Shown here in pieces: positions 36,410-48,422 of a stretch of 64,000 nt of DNA (its first letter is position 1; every line of letters begins with the position of its first letter). The stretch is from Thuidium tamariscinum (taxonomy: Eukaryota; Streptophyta; Bryopsida; Hypnales; Thuidiaceae), in assembly GCA_947034885.2 (NCBI GenBank), contig OX344753.2:14694001-14758000 (forward strand), written 5' to 3'. Under the pieces are notes generated by a model. That model saw only the letters and a list, made by a program, of their open reading frames with translations, ran no database searches and was not told the DNA's origin. Both the position numbers and the translations under genes were made by a program.

Positions 36410-37419
36410 GTTTAGATACACCATTCTAAATCAGGTACACAAGATCAGCAAAATCTACCATTCTAATTTATGACTGCCAACCAATCCTCTTGGAATGCCG
36501 TGAACATTCCCGATCACCTTCAGCTTCTGTAGTCTCTTGCTCATCAATGAGTGGCAGAGTGACGATGGAAGTTGGGCCCCAAATCCCTAATCCGCAAGTC
36601 AGTGGGGTCATTTGTTTAAGAAAATTTTTAAAAATTTAAAATCCCTAGTCCGCAAGTGATGAGCGGTCGTCAGTAGGTGTTTTGTTTTAACCTGGCTAGA
36701 AAACACCCCAAAAAATGTCAGAAAACTTGGATGAAATCACTAGACAACTTTGAAATAAAGAAAAATATTAGATGAATTCACTTAATTTTGGATGAAAAAT
36801 ATACTATATATCTAAAAAATGGATGAATGTTGCAATTTGGAGCATCCTTATAACATTTTATGTTGCGATTGTGGCTATTCACCAAAAATGAAAAAAAAAA
36901 CTTTGGTCTCAATATCCCACTCCTCCAGCATGCATGCACTCAATTAATCATCAATCTATTGTACAGTACCAAAATCCTCCCCCCCCCCTAAACAATGTTT
37001 TTTTTTTCATTACTTGTGAAGTGTCAAAGTGGTGATATTTCATTTTATTGTAATGCTCCAAATTTCAACATTCATCCATATATTACACAAAGAATATCAT
37101 AATAGCCAGGCCACATAATGTATATCTATCATCCTATTTTCATCCATTATTTGGCAATTTCATCCAATATTTTTAGAAATTTAGAAATTTATTGGCAATT
37201 TCATCCAAAATTTTACTATTTAATTTTCTATAGGTGTGGTGCCAAGCAAAAATATTTGGAGCAATTTTGCTCCAAATCACCAGAAAAAAAAACATTGCCC
37301 CTCAATCTTGCACCTTTAGTGCCTAATACTAGCTAGGTTTAATAATAACTTGACAACCACAATGTAATTAAAGTAATTTTTTAATGTATTCGTAAAAAAT
37401 TCAAAATTCAATAATTTTT
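36410..37419. other. AT-rich interior DNA of the giant element
   Basis: Nothing recognised beyond homopolymer runs and low-complexity AT. Confidence 0.45.
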
Positions 37420-38400
37420 CTAACATAGCTCTAAATACCACAAAACAAAGCCCATGCACCCCTCCTTGTCAAGGGCTTTCCAATGGCATTAAGAACGTGA
37501 CAAATTGACACATGGTTCAAAATATACATAATTTAGCATAATTTAGTACTCCGTAATTTTTAAGAACCAAAAATAACTCAAAAATCTATAACTTTCCCAC
37601 AATACCTAAGGGATTTCCGAGAGTACTAAACACACCACTAGGGGACACGCAATCCATGAAATCTCAACGTGACAAACAAACAAAATAAAACAATATACCA
37701 TGCTAATTTAATGTATAGATGTATAGACTAGTGTGCCCTATGTTGTTGCCTCAGTCAAAATTAAAGTAAAGGTAATATTATAATTTTTTAGAATGCATAA
37801 AAACTTTGGAATTCTATAACTTTCTCACCAAAAGTTAGAATGCCACGAAACAAAGTCTGTGCACCCTTCTTTGCCGAGAAGTTTTTTAATTTTTTAGAAC
37901 CAAAAATATCTCAAAAATCTATAACCTTTTCCTTGTAGGTTAGAATGCCATACAACCAAGCCCATGCACCTTCTTCATTGAGCGCTTTTCAACGGTACCA
38001 AACATGCAACCGAGGGATGAACAATCCAAAAGATCTCAACATGACAAACAAACAAACAAACAAAACAAACAACTTGTCTTAAGGTATGTATGTATAGATT
38101 AGTGTAACATATGTTGTTGCCATAGTCAAAAAAAATTTTAAAAGTAATAAATTACTAATTTTTTAATCCATGAAAACTTTGAAATTCAATAAAGTCTTTG
38201 ATATCTAATAAAGTCTTTGATATCGTACATCAACATGCAATGAAATAAAGCCCATGCATCCCTTCTTGTTGAGAGCTTCCCAACAATGCCAAAAATGCAA
38301 CATAGAGACATATGGGCCAAGAGATGTCAATGTGATAAATAAAACAAATCAAACAACTTGTCTTAAGGTATAGATTGCCTTTGCACCCTAATCCATACAA
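37420..38400. repeat. Degenerate tandem array, family B (inside giant element)
   Basis: Units start near 37,731 and 38,098 with AGTGTGCCCTATGTTGTTGCC-like phrases, spaced about 370 bp. Each has CATGCACCCTTCTT, CAACATGACAAACAAAC and CTTGTCTTAAGGTAT. The same family lies outside the element at 13.7-14.8 kb, so the giant element has picked up local-type repeats. Confidence 0.6.
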
Positions 38401-39221
38401 GCAAAGTAGATGTTCATAAAATTAACACTTCCTCATAATTTGTTGATTTTGAGGGTGGCTATAAAAAAAAGTAATGTGTACTTATATATAAATGGATTAG
38501 TAAATGAATAATTTTCAACTTACTTCTTCAAGATATTAAAGTGGGTTGCAAGTTGTAGGATGTACTCCTTTTTTGAAAACAAGGATGAAAGATGAAATCT
38601 AACCATATGGAAAGAGTTGATAATATTTTTTTTGAGAATCCAAGCATCATGATTTTGCACTTTGTAGGGTTCTTGAAATTTTAGGAAGGTGAAATCTAAC
38701 AAGATAATCTCTATATGCCTAGGACACCAAACTCTAGTGTCAACAAAACTTTGAAGTTAAATAAAACCTTACCAAGTTACTATTCAAATAGAAATTGATG
38801 TTTTTTAAATTGTTGAAGTCTAGTTTTAGCATCAAAAATTTGTTTCTAAAAAATAATGATTATGATTTTTCTATTGAAGATTTTGTGCAAGGTTATCCAT
38901 TGCAAATCTTCATTTTCTTGTTTTGAAGACTCCTGGAAATGAGTCTCAAGTGCACTAAATTTTTGGATAAACAAATTACACTAAGAAATTTAGTTAAAAA
39001 ATCATTGAGTAGATTTCGAGAAGTTATGAATTGATTGGGGTTATACACATTATATCTTTAACTTCATATTTTGAAGGCAAATAATTCTTTCAAACTAACA
39101 TGTGAAAAAATGATTGAAAGACTTCAAATTTCTTTTACAATTTTGACGCCTTCATGATCAAACATTGTAATTTTTTAGTCCATGAATTAGATTGTTTGGT
39201 TTTTTCTTTTTCTATTGTGTA

Positions 39222-39784
39222 TGGCAGTTATTGCCACTTTTCAGCTCATTGTCATTGTGACAAACTGTGTCACAATGAGCTGAAAAACTGAAAAAATTGA
39301 CACAACCCCCCCAAATCTGATTTAAACATTAAATTAAATTTTTTTTTAACCCCTTTCCCCACCCAATCTGATATAAGTATTAAATTTTAAGTTTTAAAAT
39401 TGTTTAAATTTATAAATCCCCCCTCCCCCCACCCTCTTATAATTCTGAGAGGGTGGGTTGGGAGACAAAGATTATGGGACAATGACATTCAATATTAGTA
39501 CCGTATTCGTATTTGTATCCGTATTCTGTACCCATATTCTGTATCCGTATTTTGTACCCGTACTCTGAACCCGTATCCTGTACCCGTATCATGTACCGTA
39601 TCCTATACCGTATCCTATATCGTATCTTGTACCATATCCATATCCGATGGTTGTTGATTTTTCTTGGAGGGGGGGTGGGATTTTTTAAAATTCAAATCCA
39701 ATGGCTGCTGATTTTTCTGATGAGGGAGGGGGTAGGAAAATTAACAAAAAGCAGTGACAGCCACTTTTCGTCACATTGATATGT
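39222..39784. mobile_element. Insertion of unknown type within family A repeat
   Basis: Absent from the paralogous repeat at 8150. Contains a hairpin (39,238-39,286, arms TTTTCAGCTCATTGT... and ...ACAATGAGCTGAAAA), C-rich runs, and a degenerate 12-bp tandem repeat of the CCGTATTCTGTA type at 39,500-39,648. The ends share GCCACTTTT (left, and again near 39,762). I could not define a clean TIR or TSD. Confidence 0.5.
39500..39648. repeat. Degenerate 12-bp tandem repeat
   Basis: About a dozen drifting units of the form CCGTATTCTGTA. An open frame here (Tyr/Arg/Ile/Leu-rich) is a product of the repeat, not a gene. Confidence 0.75.
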
Positions 39785-40585
39785 AACATGTCTAGTTTGA
39801 ATTTGTAAGGTTACAATCCAAAAATTGATAAAAATGTTCAAAATGTTGTCTTTCTGTTCAATTTAGAGCATAATTCAAGAATCTTGAAAAAGGCTGGGGA
39901 TATTACAAATTAACTAAAGGACCATGTGGTTGAATTTGATAAAATTAAAATATAGGTAAAGATTTTTGCCTTGCTATTAAATCTAGAATTTTGAATTACT
40001 TTTGTACCTCTAAATATGAAAGAAGTTAAAGTATCAAGACATTCCTACATATGGTTCAATAATTTCATTAATGTTATTAGTTAAAAAATTTATTCATATT
40101 TATTGTTTAAAAAATTTATTTTCATATTTCATTTAAAGCCTTTAAATTTCCAAATTTATGTATCCTCTGGAGAATCATGTTTGCTATTGGCAAAAACAAT
40201 AATCATAGTTATTGGTGATATTTTTTATCCAAGTTAACTGTTAAATGTGCCTCAAAAACGTACAGGATATCCCTTAAACGGAGATAGGTAGCACACTTAT
40301 TTTACGTTACAATATACAATGTACAGATTGGATGGACACTTCTATGCACATTTACCTGTCCAAAATGACATCGCTGCCCAGAAAGCATTTGCAAACTGAC
40401 CACGGTATTGACCCCGCCCTTCTTGTCTGCTCAGAAATCGCAAAAACTTTTTATTTTCCTCTCTTAATAAAGGGGACTTCTATTTTTACTTGCACCTCCA
40501 GAATGACTTCGTGTGGCTGAGCAAGGGGCCAGTTCCAAACGGGACTCAATGTGCTTGGCCCCCAAAAGTAATAAACTGCAAATTA

Positions 40586-41140
40586 GGGGAGGAGGCTCAT
40601 AAACCGCTCATGTAAGGGCTGGTCCACCTTTTTCATGTATTTGTTTGGATGGTAATATTTTTCACTCATTTTTCACTGGAAGAGAAATAAATGAAGAATC
40701 TAACACAAGTTGTTTCATATTTTTTGAAGCATTATTGAATTAGTTTTGAATTTTCTAATACAGTCTGGCATAGGGCCCTATATGTGATCAGTGGGCCTTG
40801 CAAACCCATACATGCACAATTTGAAAAAAAATCTAGCTTGCTTCAAAAACTAGCACTATAAGGAGGAGGCTCGAAAATCCCTCGTGATGCTTTTTGATCT
40901 GTACAGTAATGTACAAACAGTGAACATTTGAAGGGGTGGATGATTTTGGAGCCCTATGCCATATTGACTTCAGAAATTCATAACTAATTCTACAAAGCTC
41001 CAAAAAATATGAAACAACTTGGGTTGGATGCCTATTCAAGCTATTTTTCTAGAAAAGTTCAATGCAAAACATTTTAAGATGTTTCACCTTCCCAAAATTC
41101 TGTTCTAGCCCTTAGATGGCCGGTTTATGGACCTCCTCCC
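40586..41140. mobile_element. PIF/Harbinger-like MITE, long palindromic form
   Basis: The left end GGGAGGAGGCTCATAAACCG matches the complement of the right end (GGGAGGAGGTCCATAAACCG). The TSD TTA lies at 40,583-40,585 and 41,141-41,143. The right half (40,855-41,140) is a direct copy of the 5180-5503 element. The left half carries the same blocks inverted (AACACAAGTTG, TTTCATATTTTTTGAAGC), so the 555-bp element is a head-to-head dimer-like palindrome. Confidence 0.82.
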
Positions 41141-42464
41141 TTAACATGTAAAAAGTAATAGCATTTGTTTCTAAAAGCGTTCTTTTCTAAAACTGAAATG
41201 AATACTTGAATAAATCATTATTTCAGATTTTTGAACCCTTGAAAGAAGGTACTTCAACAACTAATTCTTATTTTAAATATAATCATTAGACACTCAACCA
41301 CTTAGTTGAGAATGAAGCCATTGGGACTCTGAAACCATCCATTCAATTAGCAAAAAACAATTAACCAATTTTTTTTATCCTTTAAATAAACTTTCAAGGA
41401 TATTCTACAAATAAACAAAAATGGTACTTTGTGGTAAGATTTTATTCAATCTCAAGCTTTAATCAATACAAGAAGATGGTATCTTGTGCATTTTGGGATT
41501 AAATAAATGAAATATGCAATTGTAAAGGCACCATATTGTTGGTTGAGGAGTTAAAAAGTAGGAGATGCTAAAACAATTTAGAATCTAAAATTATTCTCTA
41601 CTACAAAATACATATTGCATTTTACAATTGTCAATCTATATACTTATTGTAAAGAATTCAAAATAGAGATGTTTGTTGAACTTTGTACAATTTCCACTTC
41701 AATACAACTAATTTTTTTTTTAAAACTCAAAGGATGTGAACTAACTATATTTTAACAAAAAATTTAGTTTTATTTGAAGAATGATTATTAAAACACTCAA
41801 AATTATTTTATAATTCCAAAATTTTGGAAGTGATAAGATCATTCAAATCTTAGAGTGTTCTCAAATACTTGTCCAACAAAATCCCCCCAAAAAGTAAATT
41901 CTTCTTGCAAAATGTTCAACTTTATGATGTTAAAAATTAAAGTAAGAACTGTAAATTCTTTAATTTCATCTTAATCTCTTATAACTTTTACATATTATAT
42001 TCAAATGGCATTCTTGAATTCAATTCAACTTTCAACTTTCAATGTCTTTTATATGACTAAAAAGTGAGAATTCCATATCACTTAATCATGATTGGATGAT
42101 AGATTCTTTTAGTCTATGATGATACTAAATTCAAGTTGAACTACCTAATCTGCTTTCATTATTTTCTAGTTGCAAATGATGCTTCATGGTTGTAATTAAC
42201 AAGCTTTCAATGAATGGTTTGAGTCTCTTCAAATATGCACCAATTGAGCACTTTGAAGTTTCTATTGGTCCTTTAAAAAATTTGTAGAAGAAAATTCCAA
42301 ATTTCATGGTTTAATTTTAACTTTAATTCTTTATTGACTTCTATTTATCTATTGGAAAAAAATAACAAAATGTTTTAATTTTGACTCCATCTACCCTACC
42401 TTTATTGAATTGAATGGGTAGGAATAATTGTTTGTACCTTACTTTAATCCCTAAAAGACCATTA
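41141..42464. other. AT-rich interior DNA of the giant element
   Basis: No gene, repeat or RNA that I can support. Confidence 0.45.
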
Positions 42465-42668
42465 TCGTCAATTTTGTTAAAATGGCGGTATTCCAATAAA
42501 ATGGCATGATATTCCATTAAAATGGCACATTTTCTTCTTCTCCCTCTAGGCCTCTATGCCAAAATGGTACATGAAATATGTCAAAATGGCACTTGAAATT
42601 TATCAAAGTGGCACATAAAATATGTCAAAATGGCACTTGGAATACTACCATTTTCATGAAATTGACCA
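42465..42668 (-). mobile_element. MITE with TGGTCAATTT ends, copy 2
   Basis: The complement of this segment aligns from end to end with 12,161-12,387 (GGTCAATTTC, TGCCATTTTGACATATTT, GGCATAGAGGCCTAGAGG versus GACATAGAGGCTTAGTGG). The ends are inverted repeats. The element therefore occurs both outside and inside the giant element. Confidence 0.7.
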
Positions 42669-43540
42669 TCATTGTCCCTTTGTGGGACAAATGGGATTTT
42701 CGATAGGTACCTTTTGGCTCAAATTTTATTCTAATTTCTTAAAACTTGTTTTGAAGATAGGAAAATTGATGAGCTTGATAAGAATATAATTTTTTTTAAA
42801 TTCGTGCCCGGGAACAATAGTTATATTGAAATAAGCTCAAAACAAAGGAGACTAGGCAATAAAAATATTTCAAAATTTGAGTTTCAAATTTTTTTCTTAT
42901 AGATTATATTTTTGTTTACATAAAAGCTTTGATTCTTTCCATTTGTATTTGTTATGAAAAAGTTATGGACAATTTTGTTTTCCGGGCAATTTGATCATAT
43001 TTTTGAAAAAGTAATTTGTAGAATTCAATTCTGAATACAATTTTTACCATTTAAAAAAATACTTCTGCATGTTTTAATTTTCTTACTAGAAAGTTCTATC
43101 ATTGGGATTAGTGAATTCTAATTCCATATTAGAGGTATTAGTTATTTAATTTTTCCTTCTATCTTATATTTACTTCTTAAAATCAATTTTTAAAGAATAA
43201 AAATATTTAGTTTTTTTGTACTTTTCTTTTTTTTCCTAAATTTTCAATTCAATTATACACCTCAAAGATTTAAAAGTTCAAAATTCTATAGTGCCAATAA
43301 ATAAAGTTGAGAAGGTTTCAATTCAAATAATCATCTCTCGCAATGTACTAAAAAACTTGTTATTTTCCACTTTGAATGGAGAGATCTTGCAATTTGTGTG
43401 GTCAAAAAATTTGAAACTTTTTCACACACTTTTATACTAGTTAGGAGTAAGATCCTACTATTAGATGTGCAAAAAAAAATAGTTTTCAGATTTTTTTACT
43501 CTTTGCTATAGAAATGACAGTTTAAGTGTTGTTTTTTTGT

Positions 43541-43640
43541 AGGAAGAAGGCCTTGGTCCTCTAGGAGTTAAATGCTTGCTACACGGTCCTCTTACCTAAG
43601 GCCGGGGTGAACTAATTCCCTTGCTCAACCTCTCAACAAA
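43541..43640 (+). mobile_element. Possible tRNA-derived SINE head
   Basis: AGTTAAATGCTTGCTAC followed by GGTCCTCTTACCTAAGG and GGGGTGAACTAATTCCC resembles the A-box to B-box region of plant SINEs (TAGTGGTTAAGTGCTTGCT ... GGGTTCGAATCCC). The B box is degraded and the 3' end is not defined. Weak. Confidence 0.35.
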
Positions 43641-43911
43641 TGTTGAAATTTTTTATTTTCTACGTGTGAAAAAATCAACAAATTTTGTATTTGTATTTGC
43701 AATCAAAGACCAAACAAGGTGAATGAATAAAACACAACTTTTTTTTAAAAAATTTTAAAAACACATGGACAATTTCCATTGCAAAAGAAAAAGTACAAAG
43801 AACTAGAGGCAAAGGCATTGGCGGATAACTTTTTTTTTAATTTTTAAATTTTTTTATAACATGGACAATTTCTATTAAACTTCTTTCCTTTTTTTTCAAC
43901 TCAATTTTTTT

Positions 43912-44139
43912 TTAACCCTTGAACGACGCATCGGACGTTTGGCATTTCTTGAATGATAAAGAATCTTTCCTTCTAGGTTAAAAATGCAACTTTTCATCCT
44001 TAATATTGGGGGTGGAAAGGGAAGATCTTCTACCGTACTTTGACTTCCAATGCATATATTTGACTTTTCAAAGTAGGTGATGTCACACGATATGAAAATG
44101 CATGGTTTCACGGCCACCGGTCCGTCCTTCAAGGGTTAA
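43912..44139. mobile_element. MITE with TTAACCCTTGAA ends (228 bp)
   Basis: The left end TTAACCCTTGAACGACGCAT matches the complement of the right end (TTAACCCTTGAAGGACGGAC). The rest of the arms pair weakly. TTAA at both ends could be part of the TIR or a TTAA target, so the superfamily is open. Confidence 0.6.
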
Positions 44140-46980
44140 ACAAATGGACAATATCCATGATAGAGGAAACAATACATCGTTTCAAACTCAGTTTAAAATC
44201 CTCACCCCCAAAACTAGCTACCAAGCCAGCAGCACCGCAAAAGAATATCCACCAGCAAAAGGCCCCCACACCAAACTGCAACCCCATCGCCAACGTCAGC
44301 AGCAACTAAGACACCCTCCAAGGTCAAGAGCACAGGGAACACAGAAGCCAGAAAGCCGGAGGGGAAACACAACTTATTTTTACAGGCTTAAACGGGAATT
44401 TCGGGAAATAGCGGGGAACATCCAGAGGAACAGCAGAGGGGAATTCGAAGCGTGCAAGAAGAAGTGGGAGGGCAAAATATTCTTATGTATTTAGAGGTTA
44501 GTCAGTAGATTCTCTACAATGCGGCATTACGTTGCTTGATTTTTCCCAGGTTTGATACGCATCGGCGTGTCTTCTGGCCCTAATGTGGATGGTGATAGGA
44601 TTTTGTGGAAATGTACTGTGGATTTTTTTGAGAAGAAAAATGATGTATGCAGTCATGGTTGAAGGTCGTGAAGCTCAGTCTTGTGAGGTAGTGTGCTGGG
44701 AATGACAACCTTGTGATCAGGTTTAGGGTTTTCATGAGGGTGTTGTTGTCTTGCATGGTGAATTTTGTAGATGAAAATGTTTTGTAGATTGGAGATGGTA
44801 TGTTCTTCTGTGTTCAAAAATCTCTTTGCTCTTGTTCAATGCTGCATCAAATTGGACTATCATTTATCTCTTTGATGTGTATGAGCATGTGTTTTGAAGT
44901 AATGGTTTGAGTTGATTGGATTTTGTGGCAATGTAGGTCTTTTGAAGGTGAATAATGCGTGCTGCCATGATTGAAGCTCTCTTGAGGTAATTTGTCGATG
45001 GCAGGTGAAATGGAGGTAAGTTACAGTAACGAGCTCTTGTTAAGAGGGCGGAGGTACGAATTAGGGTTAGGGTTTGTAGGCACGATGAGAACTTCCTCTT
45101 ACTGTTATGAATTCTCTCGATTATAACTGCTTCTTTGGTAGCATGTGCTTGAAAATTCGTTACTGCGAGGGAAGAGGATGATATCAAACATAATTTCTAA
45201 AGGAGTGAAGAGGAAGCAGTGAATCTACGGTCGATAGGAAGGGACTCTTTGGATTCGTCAAGTCGCAAAAGCGAAGTCTGGAATGGGATGAATTTGGCGA
45301 CAGTGAAGAAACCATGGATGATGATGTGCTTGATCTGGACTCTTTGTTTCATATTCTTGAGCACTTATTGGCGTTCCCTACCATTTGCTAGGGCTCAAGA
45401 AGGCTGTATTGCACCTGTTAAGTTTTGAGTAGTGACCTCCCAGAGTTCATTTTTCTTTGATTTTCATTATCACGTGCAAATTCTTGAATAGTTAATTTTA
45501 ATGTGATTTTTTCTTTTCTAGTATAAAATTTGCCGAGTAGGAAGTTCTTTAAAGTTTTTTCTTGTTAATGTGATTAACCGAATTGGTCGATCAACATGAA
45601 TACTTGGTCCTCAGGTTTTAGATTCGATAATCCGAGCAAGTTCCTTAATTTTTAGGTTGTGAGTTACGAAGTAATTCAAAGTTCACACTCGGGTAGTTGG
45701 AGGTGCAGGCAAATTAGTGTCCCATTGCAAAAGTGTGAAATTCCGAATCACTGTGATGGTGGCTGAATAATCCTTTGTTCAGGAAGTGGACAGCTGTTAT
45801 AATAAGGAGCGGGCCTCATGCCACGTGAATGACTTGGGAAGGTTACAAAACCTGCATGCCGAATTAGGTGTCATTTGCAACATCTCCAGATTGCTTTTTT
45901 TGAGACTGTAGCATCTGTTTTAATGAAAAGGCACCATCGTGCCTGTGCACGATGTGCGGCCTTTTCCTTCAAATAGGCAGTGCAGAAAGTTCAAAACTCC
46001 AACGAGGATACTTTTTGAGTGATGCATGTGCATTGGCCATGCTTCCGCTAGAATTAACGGCTGCATTTACTAACACTTTTTAGATTCGGTAGAAGAATTT
46101 CGTCTTTAAGCAGAAGATAGAAATTGCAATTCATTGAGGTTGGTGAAATTAGAAAGTGACGACGTGGAAAAGATTGCACGAAGTTTTATTTGACAGTGAC
46201 GGTGAGGCGGCTGGTTTTTAGGGTTTGTCTACAGGTCCTTGCCTCCAGTGCTAGTCGTCTAATGGTCTTCTGTGGTGGGTGGGTTGCGTTATTACAGATC
46301 AGTGAGGACTGGAGCGAGTGTTCTAGCATTGCTCAACGAAAATCATGAAGCTGAAGGAGGTAATTGGTGTTTTTTTGCAACTTTAGTTACAGTGCATACC
46401 TACATTGTAGCCGTTAGGGTGCTCAAACTTGAAACGGATTGAAAGATGGTTTTGCGTCTGCGGGCTTTTTATATCGCTGTTGTGGTTATTGTCGGCGCAA
46501 GGCGACCCTTGAGCGTGTTATGGTGTGATCGATTTCCTATTGATATTTTGGCAGGGAAAGTTTTGGGCTCACCAAAACGTTTCCCTGAGCTTGGCGAGCC
46601 CACTGAAGGAGGGGCGGATTTGTACTACTGCGGGTGGCCATGGGATCTTGGGGAACATCGGAGAGGATCCTGGGAACTTTCCAAGTTCCGTGTTCGGCAA
46701 GCACGGAACGTCTCCAGTAGAGGTTCGTAGAGTTTTTGGCGAGACATCCTTTGAATGGTCCTAAGGCCAGAACTCAATCAGGGGTGCAGCAGCTTCAATT
46801 TTGTGCACTGATATGATTCCATGTCACTTGTTGAATGATTCGAGATTGTGATTCCATCAGGTACTGACTCTCTCTAGCAGGTTGTACATTTTGCTTTGGA
46901 GAATGCAGGTGCGTCACCTTGGGCCTTCTAATATGACTTAGTATGGCAAAAACTAAGAACTAGTATGTCTTTAGTTGTCT
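44140..46980. other. Moderate-GC interior DNA with exon-like pieces
   Basis: No family recognised, but composition is gene-like and several plausible donors follow short frames (ATGGCAGGTGAAATGGAG|GTAAGT near 45,009; a frame near 45,240-45,390 with LEWDEFGDSEETMDDDVLD; another at 46,545-46,764 with SPLKEGRICTTAGGHGILGN). These may be leader or intron pieces of a captured gene. I cannot name it. Confidence 0.35.
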
Positions 46981-46989
46981 CCTAAGCAT

Positions 46990-47130
46990 TACCAATCTCA
47001 GACTTAGTTTTTAAGAGATATGATTGCCACATTTCTTGGATCAAACTGACTCCTAGTTTTAATCAATGCCGTCATCTTCATCCTTCAACAATATTTGATG
47101 TACTAGACAATTAAGTTCACTTTGCATGTA
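46990..47130 (+). repeat. Direct repeat flanking the subtilase segment, copy 1
   Basis: Shares TTACCAATCTCA, then TTTTAATCAATGCCGTCATC and TCCTTCAACAA in order with 51,560-51,715. Diverged, roughly 150 bp. Confidence 0.6.
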
Positions 47131-48422
47131 AGCCACAAGTGAAAAGTTCACACTTTTTATCAAGCTTTATTAGTAAGTATGAAATTAGTGGCTGAAAAAA
47201 ATTGAACTTTCGAAATTACCTCTAAAGCAAGCATGGACAGTACAAATTGGTGGCTTGGAGCTAGATCTCGTGTAGCTGGATTTCTGAGTAAGGGAATGAT
47301 ATCCTTCTTCTCCCCAGATGAAGAGTATTGGATTCCTGGTTATTTGAGTAGCTGGAACGGAAGCTTTGATGCAAGCTGCAATGTCATGTAGGCTTTGGGG
47401 TTTACTATAGGATGGAGTCGAGCCAATTGGTCTTGAAGAACTAGAATGCAGCGGTAGGAAGCAGTAGCAGAGGAGCAAAGGAGTCGCCAAGGTGTACCAT
47501 ACTTGCAAGGAAACATTGAAGCTGGGTCGCTATAGAGGTTGTATTTGTGTAGTCTAAATTCTTGAGAACTGAGAGTTCAATAAGTCCGTGTGAATGAACA
47601 GAGGTTTTGTGATCGCTTTGGATGTAGAAGGTGAAGAGAATGACCGGGATTGAATTTTTGTTATATGATGAGATCATTTAGACGTATGCCACTTTTCCTG
47701 TTTCCCTCATGGAGGAAAATTTTTGATAGAAGCTGTCAAATGTTGTTAGTCACAATATCTTTGATCATTTTTACTCGGCTATTGAATGTGTGAATCGAAG
47801 CGAGCCTGTATAATGTAAAGATAATCTTGTTGGGTGTAGTTCCCTAAGTATGGACGGTTGACACCGATCATAATAGCATGCAGTGTAGATAAATTTTTTG
47901 GTCGGGTCCTGTTGTGGTCATCATAGCAAGGTGATAATCATTCCCAACTTTCTTTTTCTTTTGCAGATATTTTTCATGATAGGGAGTGGATTGGATTGCA
48001 CTCATGTGTGACACGAAGTCCAGCAGCACTGATGCAGCATCTGGAGGTTGTGTAATAGCGCTGATCAAGGTTCCTTGTGATGAGATCCACATGATCTTGC
48101 AGAATAAGTAAGGATTCTAATCCTCCTCTACTTCAGTCTACTTTTCAGACATTGCAGCAAGGGATTACTCTGTTCGGCTTCAGCATTTATTTTGCTATAT
48201 TGCATGATGTAATTTCAAGGGAGAAGGGCATGTTTCAGTGTCATCTTTCATTTCCGTCAGAATCCATCATACAAAGTAAAGGAGAACTGAGGAACTCTGA
48301 TAATTATAGTATTTCGTGTTTTTTTGGCCAGGGCTCCACAGGTATGGATTAATTGCAGGGCTGGCCCTTGCGAGCCGACAAGATATAAGGCACATAACTT
48401 GAGCCCAACGAAGGGAGTGGAG
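47131..48422. other. Upstream DNA of the captured subtilase
   Basis: No identified gene. It probably includes captured 5' flank or leader introns of the subtilase. A short open piece near 47,968-48,107 (CDTKSSSTDAASGGCVIALI) lies behind a TTTTGCAG acceptor but is not recognised. Confidence 0.35.

Larger units (their letters stand above)
38711..39930 (+). repeat. Dispersed repeat, family A, copy 2, interrupted
   Basis: Homologous to 7650-8290 in the same orientation up to about 39,221 and again from about 39,785 (TAACATGTCTAGTTTGAATT, matching TAACATGTCTACTATAAATT in copy 1). The intervening roughly 560 bp is an insertion absent from copy 1. Confidence 0.7.

Noticed and set aside
39513-39779. 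88-codon Tyr/Arg/Ile-rich frame
   Set aside because: Generated by the degenerate 12-bp tandem repeat; no start context or homology.
43541-43620. Functional tRNA gene
   Set aside because: Box-like phrases are present but the acceptor and anticodon stems do not pair; at most a SINE head.
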